Below, one piece after another: positions 8,701 through 16,698 of a DNA stretch of 52,533 bases. This DNA comes from Meiothermus granaticius NBRC 107808 (GTDB lineage: Bacteria; Deinococcota; Deinococci; Deinococcales; Thermaceae), in contig NZ_QWLB01000024.1 of NCBI RefSeq assembly GCF_003574355.1, positions 1 through 52,533 on the forward strand. The letters are read 5' to 3'. Below the pieces are notes generated by a model, which saw nothing but the letters and a program-made list of their open reading frames with translations, was not told the DNA's origin and searched no databases. The position numbers and the translations under genes were made by a program. Each line of letters begins with the position of its first letter. The stretch's first letter is position 1.

Positions 8701-9309
8701 TTAGGCGGCTTGCTTGGAGAGCAGCTCGAGGCCGCTGGGGTTCTCCAATACCAGCTTGCCGTAACCAGAGCGGATGTACCCCTCTCGGGTCAGCTCACCG
8801 ATCACCTTGGTCACGGTCTCCCGCACCGACCCTACCGCCGAGGCGATCTCGTCATGGGTGGCCTTGACCCCTACCCGACCGTTCTTCTCGGTATAGGCCA
8901 CCGGGGTGTGCGAAAGGTCAATCAAGGTGGCGGCGATGCGGTTTTTAAGCCGCTGCCCAGAGATGCGCTGAATGGTCTGGTAGGTCTGCGCCAGCGAGCC
9001 CACCAGGGCCTGGACCAGCTGGCCCAGCTCTTGGGGCGAGAGGTGCTGAGGGTCGAGGGTGTCCACTTTGGTCTCGGTGACCGCTTCCGCAAAGTAGGTG
9101 CGCTCCCCGCCGGAAATGGCCTCCTCCCCAAAAAACTCACCGGGCCGAACAAACCGCAAGGTCAGGGCATTGCCTTCATCGTCTACGCTCTGAAGCCGAA
9201 CCAGGCCTTCGCGCACCCGATGCAGGCTATCTTTAGCGGTGGATTCTCCTGGGTAAAGGATGATCTCACCGGGATCGAATGTCAGGGTATCGAGGATGCT
9301 GTTTGGCAT
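8701..9309 (-). CDS. CRP/FNR-family regulator, SdrP-like
   Basis: A 202-residue CRP/FNR-type activator. The N-terminal cyclic-nucleotide-binding fold (FDPGEIILYPGE, then FVRPGEFFGEEAI) is followed by a dimerisation helix and a C-terminal winged helix with the recognition segment ATHDEIASAVGSVRETVTKV. The effector-binding loop lacks the Arg-Ser/Thr pair that contacts cAMP, as in Thermus SdrP, which activates stress and redox genes without an effector. Length and sequence character agree with SdrP (202 residues in T. thermophilus), but this is recognition by memory, not a search. The RBS AGAGGTGAT is well placed and the upstream promoter is canonical. Confidence 0.75.
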   Translation of the reverse strand: MPNSILDTLTFDPGEIILYPGESTAKDSLHRVREGLVRLQSVDDEGNALTLRFVRPGEFFGEEAISGGERTYFAEAVTETKVDTLDPQHLSPQELGQLVQALVGSLAQTYQTIQRISGQRLKNRIAATLIDLSHTPVAYTEKNGRVGVKATHDEIASAVGSVRETVTKVIGELTREGYIRSGYGKLVLENPSGLELLSKQAA

Positions 9310-9331
9310 TTATGATCACCTCTTGAACCCA

Positions 9332-9360
9332 AGCATACACCTCGAGCGTGATTTTGTAAA
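9332..9360 (-). promoter_or_regulatory. canonical promoter of the sdrP-like gene
   Basis: TTTACA (9355-9360) - 17 bp - TATGCT (9332-9337), read on the minus strand. It is one of only two minus-strand promoters here with both boxes at ideal spacing. The leader of about 15 nt contains the ribosome-binding site AGAGGTGAT. Confidence 0.6.
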
Positions 9361-9372
9361 CATTTTTGTTTA
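9357..9372. promoter_or_regulatory. AT-rich palindrome overlapping the sdrP-like -35 box
   Basis: TAAACA-TTTT-TGTTTA is a perfect inverted repeat in a 65% GC region. It overlaps the -35 box of the sdrP-like gene, so a bound factor would affect that promoter. It could serve autoregulation or another regulator. The sequence does not match the CRP or FNR consensus exactly. Confidence 0.4.
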
Positions 9373-9434
9373 TATATTGCCGGCGCCACAATATGGGTTC
9401 AGCCCCCCGGCCCAGGTTCAGCGGTCAGGGCCGG

Positions 9435-10292
9435 CTACCGCTTACGGAAAAGGCCAAACAGGCCCTTGGATTTGTTTTTGTCTTTGCCTTCAGCAGGCTC
9501 ATTGGCCGGCTGAGGTTCAGGGGTGCGGATGGCCTTGAGAAACGCCTGGGGGGTGGCCCGGATGGCGGGGTCCTTGGCCAGCAGGTTGCGCACAATCCGG
9601 TCAAGGTTGGGCGGCAGGTTGGTGGGCGGGGGGAGCTTGTGCAGATGGGCGTAGGAAAGCTCCTCGAGGGTTTCCCCGACGAAGGGGCGCTTGCCCACCA
9701 GCAGCTCATAGGCCATCACCCCAAAGGAGTAGGCATCCGACTCCGGGCCGCTGCTCCCACCCGCAAACAGTTCCGGAGCCATATAGAAAGGGCTTCCGGC
9801 CCGCTCCAACGGTTTAGGGTTTTCCCGCGTCTTGGCCACCCCAAAATCGCCCAGCTTGAACAGCAAGCCATCAATGAAGATGTTGGAGGGTTTGACATCC
9901 TGGTGGATGATGCCCCGATCGTGCAAAAAGATGAGCGCTTGCGCGATCTGGCTCAGGCACTCCAAAGCCACCTCACGGCTCAGGGGGCCATTTTTCAAGC
10001 TGTCCTCGAGGGTGCCCTCTTCAAAGTACTCGATGGCCAGAAAGGCCCCGTCCCCCTCGGGTCGCCCGGATAACCCGCGCACCAGGTTGGGGTGGTTGAG
10101 GGTCAGGGATAGGGCCACCTCCTGGGCAAAGCGCTCGGCCATGGCCCGATCCTCCCGCACCTCACGCCTGGGGACTTTGAGGGCCACTTTAACGCCATCC
10201 GGGCCGTGAGCCAGATAAACCTGCGAGCTGCGCCCGAGCCCCAAGAGCATCTCGAGACGAAAGTTTTGACGGGTAAGCCGACGATAGTCCAT
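9435..10292 (-). CDS. Ser/Thr protein kinase
   Basis: A 285-residue Hanks-type kinase. It has a glycine-rich loop (LGLGRSSQVYLA), the ATP-binding Lys in VALKVP, the catalytic loop HQDVKPSNIFID and the metal-binding DFG in LGDFGVAK. In the catalytic loop HRD is changed to HQD: the catalytic Asp is kept and the Arg is replaced, so activation-loop phosphorylation may not be needed. The basic tail (KDKNKSKGLFGLFRKR) follows a short linker, and no transmembrane segment or PASTA domain is present. It lies 29 nt downstream of the UPF0173 hydrolase gene and probably shares its transcript. Substrates are unknown. Confidence 0.85.
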   Translation of the reverse strand: MDYRRLTRQNFRLEMLLGLGRSSQVYLAHGPDGVKVALKVPRREVREDRAMAERFAQEVALSLTLNHPNLVRGLSGRPEGDGAFLAIEYFEEGTLEDSLKNGPLSREVALECLSQIAQALIFLHDRGIIHQDVKPSNIFIDGLLFKLGDFGVAKTRENPKPLERAGSPFYMAPELFAGGSSGPESDAYSFGVMAYELLVGKRPFVGETLEELSYAHLHKLPPPTNLPPNLDRIVRNLLAKDPAIRATPQAFLKAIRTPEPQPANEPAEGKDKNKSKGLFGLFRKR

Positions 10293-10321
10293 GGGTCCTT
10301 TTTGGCGATGGCCTATAGGGA

Positions 10322-10999
10322 TTACGAGAGCGTTAGGCTTTCCCCGCTCTCCAAGGCCCGTCCCCCAATCCCCAGGAGCCCGGCTCGAGCCACAAAAGCT
10401 GGGCCGTCTTGGGCGATGAGGGGGAAGGTGTTGTAGTGAACAGGCACGACCTGTTTGGGACGCAACAGCTCGAGGGCCTTGAGGGCATCCTCGGGGCCCA
10501 TGGTGAAGTGGTCACCGATTGGAACCAAGGCCAGGTCCAGGCCATGGTCACCCACCAGGCGCAGGTCAGAGAACAGGGCGGTGTCTCCCGCGTGATAGAC
10601 CCGCACCCCTCCGAGTTCGATCAGAACCCCCATGGGGATGCCCCCGTAGGCACCATCGGGGAAAGAGGAGGTGTGCCAGGCCGGGAACCACTTGAGCCAA
10701 CCGCCCTTGAAGCGGTAGGTGCCCCCGGTATTCATCCCCACAGCCTTGGGCACCCCCAGGGTCTCAGCATGGGTGGTCATCTCCACATTGGCGATCAGGG
10801 TGGCTCCTTTCTTGCATAAGGCCACACTGTCCCCCCAGTGGTCGCCGTGGGCGTGGGTGGTGATCACAAAATCCGCCTCGAGGGCCTCGGCGCTCACCGC
10901 GGCTTTGGGGTTGCCGGTAAGAAAAGGGTCTATCAGCACCCGCGTCTCGCCATCGCTCAGCCAGATCGCGGAGTGTCCCAGATAGCGCAGTTCCAGCAT
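10322..10999 (-). CDS. UPF0173 metal-dependent hydrolase (metallo-beta-lactamase fold)
   Basis: The 225-residue protein has the metallo-beta-lactamase metal motif THAHGDHWGD (HxHxDH), a downstream AGDT Asp and the C-terminal HYNTFP motif. This order of motifs and the N-terminal YLGHSA define the UPF0173 family (YtkL-like). The substrate is unknown. A good RBS (AGGAGG, 8 nt spacing) precedes the ATG. The gene heads a likely two-gene unit with the protein kinase. Confidence 0.85.
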   Translation of the reverse strand: MLELRYLGHSAIWLSDGETRVLIDPFLTGNPKAAVSAEALEADFVITTHAHGDHWGDSVALCKKGATLIANVEMTTHAETLGVPKAVGMNTGGTYRFKGGWLKWFPAWHTSSFPDGAYGGIPMGVLIELGGVRVYHAGDTALFSDLRLVGDHGLDLALVPIGDHFTMGPEDALKALELLRPKQVVPVHYNTFPLIAQDGPAFVARAGLLGIGGRALESGESLTLS

Positions 11000-11022
11000 G
11001 ACTGGCTCCTCCTAAACAGTTC

Positions 11023-11028
11023 AGTATA
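11023..11028 (-). promoter_or_regulatory. -10 box, UPF0173 hydrolase operon
   Basis: TATACT on the minus strand, 23 nt before the ATG at 10999. The leader carries the AGGAGG ribosome-binding site. A -35-like TGACGG stands at a long 19-bp spacing. Confidence 0.45.
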
Positions 11029-11050
11029 GCTCTTTGGATCCGGAAGGCCG

Positions 11051-11497
11051 TCACTCGCGTGACAGTCTGGCCTCGCCCAGCTCTTCCAGGGCGCGGTTCA
11101 GGTTGCGCTCAAAGGCGGCTTCAGCCATCCGGCGCAGGGCCCTCCCGCCCCATTTCTCCCCCTCCGGCAGTCCGGCGTGAACGCGCAACTCCAGATCATA
11201 GGCAATTGTACCCTCCATAACCCGCCCAGCCCCGGCCAGCTCCACCCAAAATTCCCCATGTTCCATGGGTACGGGCTCGAGCCGGGCGCTCCCCTCCTCT
11301 TCTACCACAATACGGCTCCTAAAGGGGAAGTGGATGTCCCCCAGCAGCGGGATTTCCGCCACCAGCTCCCCCTCGAGCAGTTCCCCGTTGCGCTCCAAAC
11401 GGCCAAACGGGGGCCGACCCGCAAAGACCTGTTCTGGCTCGAGCAGGTGCTCCGGGGGTACGGCGAGCCTGAGGTGAAGGCGCTTCTCCAGAATCAT
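11051..11497 (-). CDS. conserved protein of the Thermus group, possibly DUF3809
   Basis: A 148-residue soluble protein without signal peptide or membrane segment. Alternating strands (for example GELVAEIPLLGDIHFPFRSRIVV and AYDLELRVHAGLP) followed by a long C-terminal helix (RMAEAAFERNLNRALEELG) suggest a START/SRPBCC-like helix-grip fold. This is inference from the pattern. I believe the family is DUF3809, known mainly from Deinococcus-Thermus, but cannot verify it. It lies 26 nt downstream of the 67-residue gene on the same strand and is probably co-transcribed with it. Confidence 0.55.
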   Translation of the reverse strand: MILEKRLHLRLAVPPEHLLEPEQVFAGRPPFGRLERNGELLEGELVAEIPLLGDIHFPFRSRIVVEEEGSARLEPVPMEHGEFWVELAGAGRVMEGTIAYDLELRVHAGLPEGEKWGGRALRRMAEAAFERNLNRALEELGEARLSRE

Positions 11498-11523
11498 GGG
11501 TCAGGGGCCCGGCCTTTCCCCAC

Positions 11524-11727
11524 TCAGTTCACCCACTCCACCCGCACCTGCCCGGCCTTGACCAAGGCCTCCATCTCCTCGTCGGTGGCGTTGCGCAGCC
11601 GCGAGAGGTGGCTAAACTCGCTGGCGGCGCTGGCCAGCCCTACCCGCACCACCAGCACCTCTTCCCCCTCCGCTTTGCCAATGCGCCAGACCAGGTGCGA
11701 ACCCAGCCGCTCGAGCAGGTCTTCCAT
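11524..11727 (-). CDS. small conserved protein, 67 residues, possibly DUF3248
   Basis: The protein (MEDLLERLGSHLVWRIGKAE at the start, VRVEWVN at the end) has a compact alpha/beta composition and no signal or membrane segment. It resembles a small Thermus/Deinococcus family that I recall as DUF3248. The function is unknown. A leaderless -10 box fixes the start. The gene is divergent from the MobA-like gene, with 77 bp between the starts and a -10 box for each side. Confidence 0.55.
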   Translation of the reverse strand: MEDLLERLGSHLVWRIGKAEGEEVLVVRVGLASAASEFSHLSRLRNATDEEMEALVKAGQVRVEWVN

Positions 11728-11734
11728 AGGCCTT

Positions 11735-11740
11735 AGGGTA
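11735..11740 (-). promoter_or_regulatory. leaderless -10 box, small conserved gene
   Basis: TACCCT (minus strand), 7 nt before the ATG at 11727. There is no Shine-Dalgarno sequence. Confidence 0.45.
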
Positions 11741-11791
11741 CAAGACCACAGGGCCGGAGTACAGATTTGGGCCGCGGGGCCAAAAGCCTAA

Positions 11792-11797
11792 TAAACT
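11792..11797 (+). promoter_or_regulatory. leaderless -10 box, MobA-like gene
   Basis: TAAACT, 7 nt before the ATG at 11805, with no Shine-Dalgarno sequence. It lies back to back with the -10 box at 11735-11740. Confidence 0.55.
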
Positions 11798-11804
11798 GGC
11801 GTCT

Positions 11805-12521
11805 ATGGAAGCCCTCGTCCTCGCTGGGGGAAAGCCCAGCGATCCCTTGGCCCAAGCCTTCAAGGTGGCGGCTAAAACCCTGATCCCCTACCGAGGCCGC
11901 CCGCTGGTGGAGTACACCCTCGAGGCCCTCACACAATCCGGTTTAGAGGTTATCTTCATCGGCCCTAAAGTGAGCCTTTACCCCTCCCCCCAGCAAGCCC
12001 TCCCCGACCGGGGCAGCCTGATCGAAAACCTCGAGGCAGGGATGGCTGCTGCCAAGGGCGAGCGGGTATTGGTGGCCACCGGGGATATGCCCTTTCTCAC
12101 CCCAGAGGCGGTGCGCTGGGTCCTGCGCCAGGCCCCCCCGGCAGGGTTCGTCTACTGCGTGGTCCGCAAAGAGGCGATCGAGGCCCACTTTCCTGGAATG
12201 CGCCGCACCTATGCCCGGGTGCAGGAAGGACAGTTCACCGGAGGGAACCTGGCCATCGTGGACAAACAGCTCTTTTACCGGGCCCTGCCCCTCCTGCGGC
12301 GGGCCCTGGCCCTGCGCAAACGCCCCCTGGCTCTGGCCCAGCTCATTGGCTTTGGAACCCTGCTGCGGGTGCTGTTGGGCCAGGCTGATATCCCCAGCCT
12401 CGAGGCCAGGGTTTCCCAGATCTTGGGCGTTCCCGCCAGGGCGCTGATCACCCCGTACGCCGAAGTCGGGGTGGATCTGGATAAGGAAGAAGACCTGGTG
12501 TGGCTCAAGGAGCCCCAGTAG
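11805..12521 (+). CDS. MobA-like nucleotidyltransferase
   Basis: A 238-residue NTP-transferase fold protein. The N-terminal LVLAGG motif begins the nucleotide-binding loop, but the usual RxG-K is altered (LAGGKPSDPLAQAFKVAAKTL; the Lys of KTL is kept). TGDMPFLTPEAV supplies the metal-binding Asp. The family includes MobA, MobA-like sugar-phosphate nucleotidyltransferases and CofC. The substrate cannot be fixed from sequence. The C-terminal part (FGTLLRVLLGQADIPSLEAR) is typical of a Thermus/Actinobacteria subgroup of unknown role. Not MobA proper, because the molybdopterin-binding features are not evident. Confidence 0.7.
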   Translation: MEALVLAGGKPSDPLAQAFKVAAKTLIPYRGRPLVEYTLEALTQSGLEVIFIGPKVSLYPSPQQALPDRGSLIENLEAGMAAAKGERVLVATGDMPFLTPEAVRWVLRQAPPAGFVYCVVRKEAIEAHFPGMRRTYARVQEGQFTGGNLAIVDKQLFYRALPLLRRALALRKRPLALAQLIGFGTLLRVLLGQADIPSLEARVSQILGVPARALITPYAEVGVDLDKEEDLVWLKEPQ

Positions 12522-12552
12522 GCCCAGTTTTCCGTGCGTATCGCCCTTGGGG

Positions 12553-12558
12553 TAAACT
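12553..12558 (+). promoter_or_regulatory. possible -10 box, CBS-like membrane protein gene
   Basis: TAAACT lies 11 nt before the ATG at 12570 and 2 nt before an in-frame ATG at 12561. The distance favours 12570 as the start. Confidence 0.35.
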
Positions 12559-12569
12559 GTATGCGGGAT

Positions 12570-13109
12570 ATGCGAACGATCCGCGATTTACGCTTAGCTG
12601 GCCTCATCGCCTACCTTGCCGCGTTGATTGCGGGTCTTCTGGCTTCTGGGCTGGTTCACCTATTGTTTCGCCGTCAGGGGCAGTTCGGCTGGGAGGGGAT
12701 CAACTTCTATGGGCTCCTGGAGGGCCTGGTCTTTCTAATCGTGTTTACCCTCTCCCTCTGGGTGGCCAAGCGGGCGGTTAAGGTCACCACCACCACCTTG
12801 CTCTCGGCGGGCCTATTCGTCCCGACCTCAGCCCGGCGGATGGCCCGGACCGTCCCCGTAATCAACGCCCTGCAATCGTTCGAGGGCAACATTGCGGTGC
12901 TGCTGGAGCACGGCCAGCCGGTCGGGATCATCGGCATCGCCGACTCGCTGGTTCCCTGGGATGAAGCCCCGGTAGTCCCCGGCGACACCGCGGCCAGCGA
13001 GCTCGGCTCGCTGTTTCGCCAGCATCAGATCGTTTTTGTGGCCGATGGCAGCAAGGTTTACGGGATGATCACTCGAGAGCGCTACTTCAAATACCTAGGG
13101 GCCAAGTAG
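12570..13109 (+). CDS. membrane protein with a C-terminal CBS-like region
   Basis: A protein of about 179 residues. Two transmembrane segments lie at about 10-30 and 45-68, each strongly hydrophobic. The cytoplasmic part (about 75-179) has the pattern of a CBS pair: VPVINALQSFEGNIAVLLEHGQPVGIIG then FRQHQIVFVADGSKVYGMIT. This resembles the regulatory tail of site-2-protease-like proteins, but no HExxH protease motif is present. The function is unknown. ATGs at 12534 and 12561 are alternative starts. The gene is convergent with the MOSC gene. Confidence 0.55.
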   Translation: MRTIRDLRLAGLIAYLAALIAGLLASGLVHLLFRRQGQFGWEGINFYGLLEGLVFLIVFTLSLWVAKRAVKVTTTTLLSAGLFVPTSARRMARTVPVINALQSFEGNIAVLLEHGQPVGIIGIADSLVPWDEAPVVPGDTAASELGSLFRQHQIVFVADGSKVYGMITRERYFKYLGAK

Positions 13110-13120
13110 GCCCCAGAGGG

Positions 13121-13777
13121 TCAGGGATTGGGCTCAGGGGTCGCTACGGCTTGGCGCAGCCGCTCCTGGTAGTTGGCTCGAGTGCGGGCGGCAATCGGGG
13201 CGGCCAGGATGCGCTGGAGGGTCTCGGGTTGAGGGGATTTTTCGAACCACACCCTGTAGACCTCGAGCAGCGTGGGGTAGGTCTCGGGGGCGGGAACCTT
13301 CTCGATGGGGTCGCCGGGCCGAACCTCGCCGGGCTGCAGCACCCGGGCATAAAACCCCGGACGCCCCGCCTCCTGGAACTTCCGAACCCACTGGGGATCC
13401 TTCATCCGGTGTGCGAACACCGAACAGGGGATGCGCGGGGCCGTGACCTCGAGCTCCGCCACGCCCACCCGGTAACGGTCCCCGATGCGCAGTTCCCCAG
13501 GGCCGAAGCTCGAGAAGGTCAGGTTTTCTCCAAAGGTGCCGTAGGCTTGAGCCTGGCCCAGGCGTTCTCCCCACCAAGCGTAGTCCTCGGCGCTGTACAC
13601 ATACACCGCCTGGTCGGGGCCGCCGTGATGCTTTTGGTCCACCACCACGTCCTCGGCCAGACCCAAGGGACCCATATAGGCCCGGGCCGTCGAAGCCTTG
13701 TCAATCCCCGAAGACACGCTGCGAGCGCCAAGCTGTAACGTGCGGGCCGAACCGATGTTGATGGAGAGGAGCTGCAT
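13121..13777 (-). CDS. MOSC domain protein (YiiM-like)
   Basis: A 218-residue MOSC protein. Sequence marks are KHHGGPDQAVYVYSAEDYAWW, FGENLT and the conserved Cys in ITAPRIPCSVFA-like form (PRIPCSVFAHRM). The C-terminal helical extension is also seen in YiiM. MOSC domains are sulfur-carrier modules related to the C-terminal domain of Moco sulfurase. YiiM-type proteins reduce N-hydroxylated base analogues in a molybdenum-cofactor-dependent way. It follows the Yip1-like gene by 21 nt and may share its transcript, or use the -10 box TAAAGT 5 nt before its own ATG. Confidence 0.82.
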   Translation of the reverse strand: MQLLSINIGSARTLQLGARSVSSGIDKASTARAYMGPLGLAEDVVVDQKHHGGPDQAVYVYSAEDYAWWGERLGQAQAYGTFGENLTFSSFGPGELRIGDRYRVGVAELEVTAPRIPCSVFAHRMKDPQWVRKFQEAGRPGFYARVLQPGEVRPGDPIEKVPAPETYPTLLEVYRVWFEKSPQPETLQRILAAPIAARTRANYQERLRQAVATPEPNP

Positions 13778-13782
13778 ACCCC

Positions 13783-13788
13783 ACTTTA
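13783..13788 (-). promoter_or_regulatory. possible leaderless -10 box, MOSC gene
   Basis: TAAAGT (minus strand), 5 nt before the ATG at 13777. No Shine-Dalgarno sequence is visible. Confidence 0.4.
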
Positions 13789-13798
13789 CAGGAGCGGC

Positions 13799-14350
13799 TC
13801 AGAAGCGGCTGAGGATGAGGTTCACGATCAGGGTACCCACAAAGGCCACAATCAGGGTCAGCCAGATCTTGCCGCTTTCCCGAAGGTTCAGGCTAGACTG
13901 CACCGCCAAATACGCGAAGTAAACATTGGCCACAATCGCGGCAATGGCCACCAAGGGGATCAAAAAAATGCCGATGATGGTGACCAAGAGGATCAGCGTG
14001 AGGATCCCGAAGAGCACCGCCAGCGGCGCCCAGAACAAGGCAAAGGTGTACCCCACCTGGTCCAGGGTACCGGTGCCGCCTTGCTGTCGGCCAAACCAAT
14101 GCACCAGGTAGACGAACACGAAAAACCCGATGAGGGTGACCAACACCCCCCGAATAAAGCCCCCAATCCCTCCCGGTAGGCCCAGCAGCCCGGTCAACAC
14201 CGCCGCCAGGGCAACATAGATCAGGGCGTCGCGCAGCGTGCCCTTGCTTTCATACTGTTCAAAGGTGGCCACGCTGGGCTTGGTGAGCACCTGAATGCTC
14301 TGGTTAATCATGGTCATAATGGTATCGGTGATAGACGGCGTGGCGTTCAT
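13799..14350 (-). CDS. Yip1-family membrane protein
   Basis: A 183-residue integral membrane protein with about five hydrophobic segments (about 45-60, 65-88, 100-120, 122-150 and 160-180). The pattern of an N-terminal cytoplasmic stretch, a small-residue-rich membrane bundle and GGTGTLDQVGYTFALFWAP in the middle fits the Yip1/DUF1282 group. The function in bacteria is unknown. GGAAGGG stands just before the ATG as ribosome-binding site. Confidence 0.65.
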   Translation of the reverse strand: MNATPSITDTIMTMINQSIQVLTKPSVATFEQYESKGTLRDALIYVALAAVLTGLLGLPGGIGGFIRGVLVTLIGFFVFVYLVHWFGRQQGGTGTLDQVGYTFALFWAPLAVLFGILTLILLVTIIGIFLIPLVAIAAIVANVYFAYLAVQSSLNLRESGKIWLTLIVAFVGTLIVNLILSRF

Positions 14351-14470
14351 ACCCTTCCCCCCTCTACAGTGACCGGCTCGTTTGCTTTACCTGTAGTCTA
14401 CACCCAAATTCTCATCCCGGTATCAGAATTGCCAGTATGTAACCTCGCCCCCAAGCGCCGGTGGGCGTAG

Positions 14471-16170
<1,700 letters not shown>

Positions 16171-16178
16171 CCTGGGGT

Positions 16179-16571
16179 ATGGCCAACCTCCCGACCCGCA
16201 CCTCTCCCCACCCAGGCCGACGGCTGGCCCTGGGGGATGCCTTGGCCATTGTGCTCTTTGCGGTGATTGGACTGGCCTCGCACCGCGAGGCGCTGAGCCT
16301 GGGGGGGGTTGTGCGCAATGCCCTGCCGATCCTGGTGGTGTGGTTTTTGGTCGCCCCCTTCTTGCGCACCTATTCCGCCCCGAGCTGGCGCAACCTGCTC
16401 TACACCTGGGCCATCGCGGTAAGCGCCGGGGTTTGGCTGCGTTTCATGGTGCTGGGACATCCCTTCGGGATCGGGTTCTTTGTCTTCTGGGTCATCGCCC
16501 TGGCCTTTACGCTGATCCTGTTGCTGGCTTGGCGGTTGCTGGCTCGAGCCCTCCTGCGGCGCAGGGCATAG
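16179..16571 (+). CDS. DUF3054 membrane protein
   Basis: A 130-residue protein with four predicted transmembrane helices (about 20-36, 44-64, 75-92, 100-122). The start of the first helix, LALGDALAIVLFAVIGLASH, and the following GVVRNALPILVVWFLVAPF match the DUF3054 family, widespread in actinobacteria and Thermus. The function is unknown. It starts 8 nt after lipA. A TAGCCT box overlaps the lipA stop codon 5 nt before the ATG, so it may have its own leaderless start. Confidence 0.75.
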   Translation: MANLPTRTSPHPGRRLALGDALAIVLFAVIGLASHREALSLGGVVRNALPILVVWFLVAPFLRTYSAPSWRNLLYTWAIAVSAGVWLRFMVLGHPFGIGFFVFWVIALAFTLILLLAWRLLARALLRRRA

Positions 16572-16574
16572 ACT
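16569..16574 (+). promoter_or_regulatory. leaderless -10 box of the truncated Rid gene
   Basis: TAGACT, 6 nt before the ATG at 16581. It overlaps the stop codon of the DUF3054 gene. The promoter is intact although the gene behind it is not. Confidence 0.5.
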
Positions 16575-16580
16575 GGGGGC

Positions 16581-16698
16581 ATGCGCCAAAACATCTCAGG
16601 AACCTCGCCCTACGAGCCCATTGTGGGGTATAGCCAGGCGGTACGGGTCGGGCCTCACATCCATGTGGCCGGGACCACCGCCACCAACAAGCGGGGCC
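16581..16698 (+). pseudogene. N-terminal fragment of a Rid (YjgF/UK114) family gene
   Basis: The first 35 or so codons ([20 protein letters not shown], then [17 protein letters not shown]) are a clear start of a Rid-family protein, whose full length is about 125-130 residues. The homology stops near 16683-16698, and the sequence then becomes the 3' end of the converging oxidase gene, whose stop codon lies at 16699-16701. The open frame continues to 16853 only as an antisense shadow. The missing C-terminal part, which carries the conserved Arg of the active site, does not appear further on in the window. The likely cause is a recombination that brought in the oxidase block. Confidence 0.75.
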
